Assembly: GCF_000281045.1 (NCBI RefSeq)
Contig: NW_008246094.1
Location: forward strand, 21,339-60,382
Length of the DNA: 39,044 nucleotides
Origin: Saprolegnia diclina VS20
Lineage: Eukaryota; Oomycota; Saprolegniomycetes; Saprolegniales; Saprolegniaceae
Reading direction: 5' to 3'
A program made the position numbers and the translations under genes. Positions 9,701 to 21,970 of the stretch are shown piece by piece (positions within the stretch are counted from its first letter, which is position 1; each line of letters opens with the position of its first letter). The notes beneath the pieces are model-generated. The model saw only the letters and a list, made by a program, of their open reading frames with translations, had not been told where the DNA came from and did no database searches.

Positions 9701-12700
9701 TCATCAAGATCAGCGACTACGAAGACGGCGTCGTGACCGAAGTGGGCGAGTTTTACGAGCTCATGGAGCGCAACCGCGTCGCGCGCATTGACGAGCTCGT
9801 GCAAAACTACAGGAGCATCGGGCCGCTGCTCATCAAGGTCGAGGAGGTCGTCGCGGGCGTCAACACGGGGTGCAGTCCCAAGCTCGCGACCTACTACATG
9901 TACTGGGAGCGGCGCGTGTTCAACGCGATCACAAAGATGATCATTGGCTCGATGACGACGTTCCAAGCGCTTTTGAACGTGCACCAAAAGGACGTCTTTC
10001 GCCAAAACAACAACAACGCGCACGAAGCCAACAAACTCAAGCGCCCACCGCTCTGCAAGATCAAGGCTACCATGAACGGCAAGGACATTGTCGTGACGCC
10101 GACGCTCAGCGACATGTACAAGTACCTCAGCAAGTGCGTCAAGCACATTGTCGAGAGCGCCAAAGCATTTGCACGCTGGATGCACGGTACTTGCCGCGAA
10201 ACCGAGCCCCAAGTCGCGTCCGAGGACGACGAGCCCGTCACGTTTACGTTCTACAATGACATTTCGCAAAACCCGTATGTGATCAAGATGACTCTCTCGC
10301 TCAACCAAGAGATCCACAAGGTCTTCAACATCATCAACAAGTACCTCGACTCGTGGCGCCGGTACGACACGGTCTACGCGCTCTGGAACCCGAAACGTCG
10401 CGCGGCCTTGGACAAGCTCGCCGACAAGAAGCCGAGCTGCGTCTACTTTGATGCGCGCATGGCGTCGTATGCGCGCCTCGCCGATAGCGTGCGTAGCCAG
10501 CCGACTGAGAAGGAAACGGACTTTCTTCAAATCAACTGCTTTGCGGTCGCAGTGGCGATTGCCAAACAGGCCGAAAAGTGGAAGGACGACTATGGTCAGA
10601 TTTTGCTGGAGCTCTCGACCAAGAAGCTCGCGGCCAGCGTCGCCATCATGGACGGCTTTGAGAAGGAGCTGGTGGCGGCGCCGACGGACCTTGCGTCGCT
10701 CAAGGCGTTGTTGAATACGATTGCGCGCATCTCAGCCTCGAGTATGGAGATGGAGCTCGACTACTGCGACATTGCCGAGCGGTACCGGACACTGCAAACG
10801 TACGCGATCGCGATGCAAGACGGCGGCGCCGAGGCCACGCGCGCGTTTGAGCTCGAGTCGCGCTGGAAGAGCCTCGTGATCGCGAGCAAGACCAAGGATC
10901 TACGGCTCATCCACGTCAAGGACCAGTTCCGCGTCGTGACCAAGCAAGACACGGCGGCGTTTGCGATCGACTGCAAAGCGATGCGGTCCGACTTTTTTTC
11001 GACTGGACCTGGCGGAACACTCTCCGACTTGGACGCAGGCTTGGAGCTCGTGACCGAGTACAAGGCGCGGCTCATGGCGTTCAAGAACAAGCGCCAAGAG
11101 CTCGTGAATGCCGAGAACCTCTTTAGCCTTCCGTTGAGCGCGTACCCCGAGCTCCAAGAGGTGGCCGAAGCGCTCGAGAAGCACGAGCGCGTGTACGCAC
11201 TCTATATTGAGCAAAAGGAGTTTATCACGGGCATGTCGGGCGTGCTCTGGGGGGAACTCGACGTTGGCTTCATGACCAAGGGCATCGACGAGCTCGAAAA
11301 GACGTGCCGCAAGTTTCCCAAGGAGCTTCGCGCGATGGCGACGTTCCAAGAAGTTGAAAAGCAGATTTTTGCGTTCAAGGAAAGCATCCCGCTCATTGCG
11401 TCGCTCAAGAACGACGCGATGAAGCCGCGGCATTGGGAAGAGCTCATGGGCGTCACGCAGGTCAAGTTTGAAATGAACCTCAAGACGTTTACGCTCGGCA
11501 ATCTCTTTGCGATGCAACTGCACCGGTTTGCAGCCGAGATTGGTGACATTGTCAATGCCGCGATGCAAGAAGCCAAGATCGACATGGAGCTCCAAAAGAT
11601 CGAGGACGTGTGGGCCAAAGCGACGTTTGAAGTCGCCAAGTACAAGAAGAACGGGACAGACCGTGGCTGGGTGCTCCGCACCGCGGACGAGCTCAAATTG
11701 ACGCTCGAAGATCACATGCTCAACCTCCAGACGATGAGCGGGTCGCGCTTCATTGCGAGCTTCTCGGACCGCGTCCGCAAGTGGGAGAAGAAGCTCAACA
11801 TCGTCAACGAGTGCATTGACGTGTGGTTTGTCGTTCAGCGCAAATGGATGTACCTCGAGAGCATCTTTATCGGCGCCGAAGACATTCGGCTCCAGCTCCC
11901 GGAAGAAGCCAAGAAGTTTGATGCGCTGGACAAGGCGTGGAAGGGCATCATGGCGGCCACATACAAGAACGCAAACGCTGTCGATGCGTGTACGACCGAC
12001 AACCGTACCGAGACCCTCCTTGGGCTGTCCGAGCGCTTGGACAAGTGCCAGAAAAGCCTTAGCGACTACCTCGACACGAAGCGGAATTCGTTTCCGCGCT
12101 TCTTCTTCATCTCGGACGACGAGCTCCTCTCGGTGCTTGGGTCGTCGGACCCGACGTCGATTCAAGTGCACATGCTCAAGCTCTTTGACAACGTCAAGCT
12201 CCTAACGTTTGCGCGCAACAACCGCAACGTGACGGCCATGGAGAGCTCGGAAGGCGAGGGCTTTGCCTTTCGGACCGTCTCGGTCGTCGAAGGACCCGTC
12301 GAGCAGTGGATGACCGGTGTCGAAGACGAGATGCGTGCGACGCTCCAAGTGATCGCCAAGGAAGGCGTCTTTCATTACGCGCGGTCGCCGCGGACAACGT
12401 GGCTCGGTGACGTCCTCGGCATGGTGGGTCTCGTTGGCAGTCAAATCTGGTGGACGTGGGAGGTCGAAGACGTCTTTCATCGCGTGGCCGGCGGCAATAA
12501 ATATGCAATGAAGGAGCTCGAGGTGAAGCTCACGGGGCAGCTCAACGACCTCGTGCGTCAAGTGCGCGAGCCCTTGCCCAAGCAGACGCGCAAGAAGGTG
12601 AATACGCTTCTCATCATCGACGTCCACGCGCGCGATATCGTCGACGCGTTCGTTCGGGACTCGATCTTGCACGAAAAAGAATTCGCTTGGGAGTCGCAAT

Positions 12701-15700
12701 TGCGCTTTTACTGGGACAAGGACGTCGACGACGTCGTCATCAAACAGTGCACGGGCACCTTTCGCTACGGCTACGAGTATATGGGTCTTAACGGTCGGCT
12801 CGTCATTACGCCACTCACCGATCGCTGCTACATGACGCTGACACAAGCGCTGACATTCAAGCTTGGCGGGTCTCCCGCGGGGCCAGCCGGGACGGGCAAG
12901 ACAGAGACGGTCAAAGATCTCGCCAAGTCACTCGCGCTGCCGTGCTACGTCATCAACTGCGGCGAGGGCCTCGACTACAAAGCCATGGGCAGCATCTTCT
13001 CGGGGCTTGTTCAAGTCGGCGCGTGGGGCTGCTTTGACGAGTTCAACCGCATCAACATCGAAGTACTTTCCGTTGTCTCGGCGCAACTGCGAGCGATCCA
13101 GAATGCGCTCAACACGGACAAGCCAACGGTCGACATTGGCTTTGGCACAGAAATCGCGATTCATCGCACAGCAGGGTTTGCAACCTGCGGCTTCTTTATC
13201 ACGATGAACCCGGGGTACGCGGGCCGCACCGAGCTCCCAGACAACCTCAAGGCGCTCTTCCGCCCCGTGACAATGATTGTGCCGGATCTGCTCATGATCT
13301 GCCAGATCATGCTTTTTAGTGAAGGCTTTGAGAACGCGGTGGCGCTCGCGAAGAAGATGACGGTGCTCTACAAGCTCTCGCGCGAACAGTTGAGCAAGCA
13401 GTACCACTACGACTTTGGGCTCCGCGCACTGAAGAGCGTGCTCGTCATGGCCGGTTCCCTCAAGCGCGAGTACAGCGACATGAGCGAAGACTTGGTGCTC
13501 ATGCGCGCGCTGCGCGACTCGAATATGCCAAAGTTCGTCTTTGAAGACGTTCCGCTTTTCCACGGCCTCATCAACGATCTCTTTCCTGGGCTCGACTGCC
13601 CGCGCGTGGGGTACGCCACGCTCAAGGACGCGATCGAAGCCGACTTGGACGCGGGCGAATACCGGACCACGGATGCCGCTGTCTTTCGGGAACAGACGGA
13701 CAAGATCATTCAAATGTACGAGACGATGCTGGTCCGGCACACGACCATGATCGTCGGCCCGACCGGCGGTGGCAAGTCGCTCGTGCTGCAGACGCTGGCA
13801 AATGCGTCCAAGGTCGCGCTCGACGAAATCGTCAAGATCTTTGTGCTCAACCCGAAAGCGCAGTCGGTCGCTGAATTGTACGGCACGATGGACCCAGTCA
13901 CTCGCGACTGGACGGACGGTGTTCTTTCCAAGCTCTTTCGAGAGCTCAACCAGCCGCTGCCACCCGGAAAGGAAAACGAAAAACGCTGGCTCATCTACGA
14001 CGGCGACGTGGACGCTGTCTGGGTCGAAAACATGAACTCGGTCATGGACGACAACAAGTTGCTCACGCTACCGAACGGCGAGCGTATTCGCCTCCAAACG
14101 CACTGCAGCATGATCTGCGAAACATTCGACTTGCAGTATGCGTCGCCGGCGACCATCTCGCGTTGTGGCATGGTGTGGGTCGACCCAAAGAACCTCGGGT
14201 ACCGTCCGTTCTACGAGCGCTGGCTCAAGAAGCGCACCAAGCTCGACGACAAAGGCCCGCTTTTAGAGCTTTTTGACCAGTATGTACCCAAGTGCGTCGA
14301 CTACATTCTCGAGGGTACAGTTGGCACCGAAGTCGTCGGTCGCCTCACCCAAGTGATTCCGATCTCCAACATGGAAATGTGCAAGCAGTTGACGAACGCG
14401 ATCGACAGCTACTTTCCGGAAGCGCCCCTCGAGCGCATGGACATTGAAGGTCTCTTTCTCTTTTGCCTCGTGTGGTCGCTCGGCGCCGCGCTCATCGAGC
14501 CCAGCCGCGTCCGCTTTGACGAGTTTCTCAAGACGATCGCGACTTGCGCGATGCCAACGCCGTCGCTTTACGCCTGCTTTTACAACTTTGAGACGCACAA
14601 GTGGCAGACGTGGGACTCGCGCGTGCCCTCGTACGTTGAGCCGGCGCCGTTCAACTTTTCCAACGTGCTCGTGCCAACGACAGACTCGGTCTTGTACTCG
14701 TACATTCTTGCGACAGGCATGAAGACGGAGCGCCCGGTCCTTCTCGTTGGCGACTCGGGCACGGCCAAGACCGTGACGGTGACCAACTATCTCCGCGAAC
14801 TCGACCCGCAGACCACGTCGTCGCTCAGTATCAACTTTTCAAGCCGGACGAGCTCGGCCGACGTGCTCGCCAACATCCAAGCCAACGTTGATAAGCGCAC
14901 GGGCAAAATCTACGGCCCGCCCGCGGGCAAGAAGCTCGCTATCTTCATCGACGACATGAACATGCCCAAGGTCGACTTGTACGGCACGCAGCAGCCCATC
15001 GCGCTCCTTCACTTTGTCGTGAGCAAAGGCTGCATGTACGACCGTGGCAAAGATTTGGACCTGCGCATCCTCAAGGATTTGCTCTACATTGGTGCCATGG
15101 GTCCGCCAGGCGGTGGCCGCAACAACGTCGACCCACGGTTCGTCGCACTCTTCAACGTGTACAACTTGACGCCACCGACAAAAGACGTTTTGCGCAACAT
15201 TTACGGCTCGATTCTGACGACATATCTCCGCAACTTTGCGCCGCCCGTGCAGGAGGCTGGCGCCAAGCTCACGGACGTCCTTCTCCGCCTCTTTGACGTA
15301 ATTGTCGAGAAGCTGCCGCCGACACCGTCAAAGTTTCACTACATCTTTAATCTCCGAGACCTCGGCCGCGTCTGCGAAGGCGTGTGCATGGCGACGCCCG
15401 ACCGATTCGACTCGTCGGCCAAGCTTGTTCGACTGTGGCGCAACGAGGTGCAACGCATTTTTTGCGACCGCCTCACGAGCACGACCGACCTCGGCGTTGT
15501 CGACAGCGCTACTGCAGGCCTTCTCAACGAGGTGTTTCCGTCCGAAGCACCCGTCGCGCTCGTGGACCCTCTGCTCTTCGGGGACTATGCGGACTGTCGA
15601 AATCGGCTCGGCGGTGGCGGTGGCGAAGACCTCCGATTGTATCAGGACATGGACTCGTACAAGCGGATCCAGTCGCTCTTTGAGGAAGTGCTCGAGACGT

Positions 15701-18700
15701 ACAACCTCGACAACAAGCCAATGGCGCTCGTGCTTTTCGAGATGGCGCTGGAGCATCTCTCGCGTATTCTGCGCATCATTCGCAACCCGCTCGGGCACGC
15801 GCTACTGATTGGCGTCGGCGGCAGTGGGAAGCAGAGCTTGTCGCGCCTCGCTGCGTTTACTGCGGGCTACGATCTCTTTGAAATTTTCCTCACGCGCGGC
15901 TACGGAGAAACCGAGTTTCGGGAAAACCTCAAGGATTTGTACCGGAAACTCGGCAAATCGCCCGTCGTCTTTTTGTTTACCGACGCCCATGCGGTTGAGG
16001 AAGGGTTTCTCGAGTTCATCAACAATATGCTCACGACCGGTATCGTCCCGGCGCTCTTTGAGCAAGACGAGAAGGACCAGCTCGGCGCCACCGTGCGGCA
16101 AGAGGTCAAGGCGGCGGGTTTGGTCGAGTCGAACGAGAATTGCTGGAAATTTTACGTCCAGCGCTGCCGCCAGAACCTGCACGTCGTGCTCGCCATGTCA
16201 CCGTCGGGCACGACGCTGCGCGTGCGCTGCCGGAACTTCCCCGGCCTCGTCTCGGCGAGCGTCATTGATTGGTTCTTCTCGTGGCCCGAAGACGCGCTTC
16301 GGAATGTGGCGCGCTACTTCTTGCTCGACGAGAAGATTCCCGAAGAGCACCGGCCCGAAGTCGTCAACCACCTCGTCCACGCCCACTTGCGCGTCGTGAC
16401 GGTCGCGCACCGCTTTGCGGTCGAGTTGCGCCGCCACTATTACGTGACGCCCAAAAACTACCTGGACTTTATCGCCAACTATCGGCTGCAGCTCAAGGAG
16501 AACAACCAAAAGGTCAACGCCAGTATCGCGCGCCTCAAAGGCGGCTTGACCAAGCTCGTGGAAGCCAGCTTGGCCGTCGACCGCATGCAAATCGAACTTA
16601 GCGAGAAGAAGATCATTGTCGACGAGAAGACAGTCGCTTGCGAAGCGCTCATCAAAACGATTGGCGAAAAGTCGGCGATTGCGAGCAAGCAGCAAGAAGT
16701 GGCTGCGATCACCCAGATCGAGTGCGAGAAAGCGAGCGTCGTCATTGCCAAAGAAAAGGAGGAGGCTGACGCCGCGCTGCTCGAAGCGCTGCCGGCGGTT
16801 GAAGCCGCGGCGCAGGCGCTCCAGGACCTCTCGAAAGCCGACTTGACCGAAATCAAATCGTTTGCGTCCCCGCCCGCGCTCGTCATGTCGGTGTGCATGT
16901 GCGTGCTCATTCTGCGGCCGACAGGTCAAGACCTCGACTTGGACTGGAAGGGTGCCAAGGTCATGCTCAGCAACCCAAACATGCTCAACTTGCTCAAAGA
17001 GTACGAGAAGGACAAGATCACGGCCAAGATGATCTCCAAGATCAAGACGTTCTTCAAGAACCCGGACCTCAACCTCGAAACGATGAAGTCGATCTCCAAA
17101 GCCGGATCCGGTCTCCTAGTGTGGGTCATTGCCATCGTCAAATACTACGACGTTGCGCGCAATGTCGAGCCGCTCAAACTCAAAGTCAAAACGATGGAGA
17201 AGGAGCAAGCCGTCAAAGAGCAAGAGCTGCTTGAGCTCAAAGAAACACTGGAGCGGCTCACGGTCGACCTCAACGGCCTCTCGTCGGCGTTTGAAGCTGC
17301 CAATGGCGAACTCCAGGGCCTGAAGTCCCAAGCCGACCAGATGCAAAAGCGATTGAGCGCCGCGAGTAAGCTTCTCTCGGGTCTTGCAAGCGAGAAGACG
17401 CGCTGGACCAAGGACATTGAGAGCTTGAACCTCCAAGGCGAGCGGCTCATCGGCGACTGCCTCCTCACCGCGAGTTTTCTCAGTTATGCCGGCGCGTTCA
17501 GCTTCGACTACCGCTACGAACTGATCTACGTCGACTTTTTGACCGACGTGACGGGCCGGAAGTTACCGGCAACAGACCCGTTCAAGCTCGAGAGCTCGCT
17601 GACCAACGACGCGACCGTGCAAAAGTGGGTCGCGGAGGGCCTCCCGGCAGACGAGCACTCCGTGCAAAACGGTATTTTAACGACCAAAGCATCGCGCTTT
17701 CCGCTGTGCATTGATCCGCAGCAGCAAGCCGTCACGTGGATCAAGCGACGCGAAGAGAAGAACAACTTGACGGTCAAGACGCTCAACGACGGCGATTTCA
17801 TGAAGCATCTTGAACTCGCGATTCAGTTTGGCAACCCGTTCTTGTTTGAGGCCGTCGACGAAGAGCTCGACCCGATTTTGGACCCGGTCCTTGAAAAAAG
17901 CACGTTCATGGAAGGCTCCCAGCGGCTCATCAAGCTCGGCGACAAGAACGTCGAGTGGGACGCCAACTTTCGACTCTACTTTACGTCCAAGCTCGCCAAC
18001 CCGCACTACTCGCCCGAAGTTATGGGTAAAACCATGATCGTCAACTACTCGGTGACGCAGGCGGGTCTCGCCAATCAACTTTTGAACGTCGTTGTCGCCC
18101 ACGAACGCCCGGACCTCGAGGAGCAGTACCGCGAGCTCGTGCGCGACATGTCGGAGAACACGCAAATGATCGTCGAGCTCGAAGACACGCTGTTGCACGA
18201 GCTCTCGACGTCGACGGGCAACATCTTGGACAACGAAGAGCTCATTGTGACGCTGGACGAGACCAAGAACAAGGCGACCGAGATCGGCTCGAAGCTCGAC
18301 ATGAGCAAGTTTACAAAGGATGAAATCACAAAGGCGCGCGCCGTGTACTCGCCGGTCGCGCTACGCGGCAGTATCATGTACTTTGCCATGTCGTCGCTCT
18401 CGACCATCATGAAGATGTACGAGATCTCGCTCACCTCGTTTTTGACGGTCTTCAACTCAGCGCTCGACAACGCCAAGCGCGACGTGGTCTTGGAGAAGCG
18501 ACTCCGCTTCATGATCCAAAGCATCACCGAAATGATGTACGACTACACGTGCACCGGCATCTTTGAGCGCCACAAGCTCATGTTGTCGTTCCAAATGACC
18601 GTCATGATCATGGCAAGCGCCAACGAGCTCGCGCGACCGGAGCTCGATTTTTTCCTCAAGGGCGACACGTCGCTCGAGGCGGCGACCGTCAACAAGCCGG

Positions 18701-20823
18701 ACGGCCTCGTCTGGATCGCGGCTGCTGGCTGGAAAGACTTGCTCTGCCTCACCAAGATGGCCGGGCCGTTTGAAACGCTCTTGAGCGACGTCACGACGCA
18801 CAAGCGGGCGTGGCAAGAGTGGTACGAGCTCGAGGCGCCCGAGCAAAGTCCGTTCCCGTGCGACTACACGACCAAGCTCTCGCCGCTCCAGCAGCTTCTC
18901 ATTTACCGCTGCTTTCGCCAAGATCGCGTCTACAACGCCATGAAGCTCTTTGTCATGGCAGTCCTCGGCGAAAAGTACGTACAGCCGCCCGTCTTGGACT
19001 ACGCGCGGATTTACGCTCAGAGCGCGCCGACCGCGCCGATTGTGTGCATTCTAAGTCCCGGGGCCGACCCGCAGAGCGACATCCAGACGCTCGGGGAGGC
19101 CACGGGCTTCTCGGGCCACAAATTTAAGTTTTTGGCGCTCGGCCAAGGCCAAGGACCGCTCGCCGAACAAATGCTCGAGGCAGGCTACACGCGCGGCCAC
19201 TGGGTGCTATTGCAAAACTGCCACTTGCTCGCGAGTTGGCTACGGACGTTGGAGAAGACGCTGCTGGCGATGCACAAGCCGCATAAAGACTTTCGTCTCT
19301 GGCTCACGACCGAGCCCACGGATCGGTTTCCGCTCGGCATTCTCCAGCGGTCCCTCAAGGTCGTGACTGAGCCACCAGACGGGCTCAAGCAGAACATGCG
19401 GTCGCTCTACTCGAAACTCGACGAAGCCCTCCTCGACGAGTGCCCGCACCCGGCGTTTAAACAAGTCGTGTTCGTCTTGTGCTTCTTGCACGCTGTCGTG
19501 CTCGAGCGCCGGAAATACGGCAAAATCGGCTGGAACGTGAGCTACGACTTTAACGAGTCGGACTTCAACATTTCGCGCAAGCTGCTCTCGCTCTACTTGC
19601 ACAAGGCGTTTGTCGACGGCGACGAGCAGCTGCCGTGGGGGTCCCTCAAGTATCTCATTGGCGACGCCATGTACGGCGGGCGCGTCTCGGACGACTACGA
19701 CCGGCGTGTCCTCACGACGTATCTCTCCGAGTACATGGGCGACTTCCTCTTTGACGACTGCCAGCCCTTCTTCTTTAGCCGGTCCGGCTTTGACTACCGG
19801 CTCCCGGTGGACGGACCGCTTGAGTCATACTTGGCGACTGTCGAGGCGCTGCCGCTCACGAATTCGCCGGCCGTCTTTGGCTTGCACCCGAACGCAGAAA
19901 TCGGGTACTACACCAACATGACCAAGTCTGTGTGGCGCGACCTGATCTCGCTCCAGCCGCGCTCGGCGGGCAGCGGCGGCGGTATCTCGCGCGAAGACTA
20001 CATTACGAGCATCGCGACCGACATCGAGTCCAAGGTACCCGAGGCCGTCGACGTGAGTTTGATCCGGAAGCGGCTCGGGGGCACACCGACGCCGACCCAA
20101 GTCGTGCTATTGCAGGAGCTCGACCGCTGGAACGTGCTCACGGCCAAGATGGCCACATCGCTCGGGGACCTACAGAAGGCGCTCATAGGTGAAATCGGTA
20201 TGAGCGACGAGCTCGACGCGGTCGGGTCGGCCCTCTTTGACGGGTTCTTGCCAAATATGTGGCGGAGTCTGTGCCCGAAAACAGAAAAGCCGCTCGGGAG
20301 CTGGATGGTCCACTTCATGCAGCGCTACGCGCAGTACATGAACTGGATCGAGCATGGAGACCCCGCGGTCATGTGGCTCTCGGGCCTTGGCATTCCAGAG
20401 AGCTACCTCACGGCGCTCGTCCAAACGACTTGTCGCGCCAAGAACTGGCCGCTCGACAAGAGCACGCTGTATACGACGGTCACCAAGTTCCGCGCTGCGG
20501 CCGAAATACCCTCGAGGCTCGACTCGGGCTGCTACGTCTCGGGGCTCTACCTTGAGGGCGCGTCGTGGGACCTCGAGAAGGGCTGTCTCTGCCAGCAGCA
20601 GCCCAAGAAACTGGTCGAAGAGCTCCCAATCCTCCAAGTGATCCCGATCGAAGCAAGCCGCCTCAAGCTCCAAAACACATTCCGGACACCGGTGTACGTG
20701 ACGCAGTCGCGACGCAACGCGATGGGCGTCGGGCTCGTCTTTGAAGCCGACCTCTTCACGAGCGACCACATGTCCCACTGGGTTCTCCAAGGGGTCGCAC
20801 TTGCGCTCAACACGGACTCGTAG
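6752..20823 (+). CDS. DNAH10: Axonemal dynein heavy chain, inner arm I1-beta (DNAH10 type)
   Basis: Seven exons join in frame: 6752-6856, 6901-7003, 7047-7109, 7151-7293, 7347-7622, 7666-7830 and 7876-20823, with six GT-AG introns of 41-53 nt. The product is about 4600 residues, the usual length of a two-headed-arm heavy chain. Order: tail, linker, then P-loops GPAGTGKT (AAA1, about residue 1954), GPTGGGKS (AAA2, about 2246), GDSGTAKT (AAA3, about 2577) and GVGGSGKQ (AAA4, about 2931). The coiled-coil stalk with its microtubule-binding tip spans about 3160-3480, then AAA5, AAA6 and the C-terminal cap. The AAA1 Walker B (CFDEFNR) and the CNL-type walls look intact. The end, with RRNAMGVGLVFEADLF and SHWVLQGVALALN, matches DNAH10 as I know it. 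It drives minus-end-directed sliding in the I1/f inner arm. Exon 4 encodes a Ser/Asn-rich insert. The in-frame ATG at 7915 would lose 298 residues, including the conserved GPLAEIEFWRERN lead-in. Confidence 0.93.
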
Positions 20824-20867
20824 TCGATAGAGATGTGACTTCGTCCAATATTATGTACAAATACCGA

Positions 20868-21272
20868 TCACTCGGCGGCGTTGCGCAGTGCAAGCCCGAC
20901 GCGGTGGCGCTCGGCCTGCTTGGCCTCGAGCTCGGCTACATGTTCGCTCGGTGAGGCCATATTGGCATCTTGCTGAGCATGGTACCTTTCTTGGCCTTGA
21001 CCAGCACATCGCGCTTCTGGACGAAGAAGACGTTGCAGCGCTGGACGTACGTCGCCTACGCCATGTTGTTGTCGTCGTCGCGCATGGCAGGAGCATGGAC
21101 GTACCTTCTTGGGCTTGACCGAGTCGAGCTCCGCCAGCGCCACGTTAAGGTTCTGGATCTACATGAGAGCGTGAGCTTAGGACGCGCCGGTCACAGCAGC
21201 ACGCACGTCCTTGTCGAGGGCCTTGGCGTCCAGCGCCCACTTGTCCTTGAGCACGCTGCTGTTGCTGTCCAT
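20868..21272 (-). CDS. Prefoldin beta-like small protein, resembles ASDURF
   Basis: Four exons on the minus strand (21207-21272, 21105-21158, 20986-21055, 20868-20935) join in frame across GT-TAG introns of 48, 49 and 50 nt to give 85 residues. The product is a helix, a short hairpin and a helix: LNVALAELDSVKPKK, then YVQRCNVFFVQKRDVL, then a charged Ala/Glu/Lys helix. The middle block has the prefoldin-beta pattern and closely follows the ASNSD1 upstream-frame protein ASDURF (Asn-x-Phe-Phe followed by Arg and Leu), a subunit of the prefoldin-like module of the PAQosome chaperone. If right, it would act in the cytosol in assembly of large complexes, axonemal dyneins among them. Its stop lies 45 bp from the dynein stop, so the two genes are convergent. 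The match is from memory; an ordinary prefoldin subunit is the alternative. Confidence 0.6.
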
Positions 21273-21495
21273 CGCCGCTTCAAGTGGACCCAATGATAAA
21301 TGTGGCAGATGCCAGCTAGGAGATGTCCTATCTGGGCATTTCTTGAACAAGGATATCCAACCATAAACAATGTATACCATACAGAATATAAGATAATAGA
21401 TTACCATCACTCTGCTCACGATCCGAAGCTCTCTTGGCATTTGTATCGGACGCCAAGAAGATTATTTGGTCAAAGATTGTACCAGCGCGAGAAGC

Positions 21496-21858
21496 ATGGA
21501 CGCCAGCGGGTCGACGACCTTCTTCGCCGCCCTGCACGACAGCGACGACGTGCTCGTTCTGCTCGTCATCTGCGCTTCCGCCGTCGTAGGCCTGGCCATC
21601 GTTCTCTGCTTCGTCTCGCGCTTCTGCGTCTGCCTCGGTGACTGCTGCGAGTGCCTCCGCCGGTGCCTCTGCCAGCCCAAGAAGCCGCACGCTGCCCGCG
21701 TCTCGCTCTTCGTGCACCAGCAGCGGCGAAGCGTGCGCGATGTAGACGCCGACTTTATGGAGCCCTTCCTCGGGCCGCCCGCCTACGAGCAGCCCTACGA
21801 CGAACTTAGCCCGCCGTCCTATCGCAATTTGCCGTCGGCGCCTCCGCTCTCGCCTTAG
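21496..21858 (+). CDS. Small single-span membrane protein with PPxY and PSAP motifs
   Basis: 120 residues, no intron. A short N-terminal segment of about 17 residues (no cleavable signal seen) is followed by one hydrophobic span (about 18-40) and then a cluster of about eight cysteines between residues 40 and 60 (FCVCLGDCCECLRRCLC), a likely palmitoylation patch. The C-terminal tail carries two WW-domain ligands, PPAY (94-97) and PPSY (106-109), and a PSAP late-domain motif (113-116). Such tails recruit Nedd4-family ubiquitin ligases and the ESCRT-I subunit TSG101. The layout recalls animal WBP1/VOPP1-type adaptors, with no clear homology seen. Met at 21496 was chosen over an upstream non-ATG start because it directly precedes the conserved-looking part. 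Inference: an endosomal sorting adaptor. Confidence 0.7.
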   Translation: MDASGSTTFFAALHDSDDVLVLLVICASAVVGLAIVLCFVSRFCVCLGDCCECLRRCLCQPKKPHAARVSLFVHQQRRSVRDVDADFMEPFLGPPAYEQPYDELSPPSYRNLPSAPPLSP

Positions 21859-21970
21859 CGATGCGATCCATCATCATGTCACGTGGTCGTAATGAAGTAT
21901 TCATTTTATGACGCTGTCGACGGCGCGGCAGGTGGCTCCTGGTGCATGCGCCAGACCTAGACAGATTGGC

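Noticed and set aside
7861-10530. 889-codon open frame on the minus strand, opposite the dynein gene
   Set aside because: It mirrors the GC-rich third positions of the dynein codons; the product is a repetitive Arg/Leu/Val/Asp chain with no domain. The plus strand carries an unmistakable dynein.
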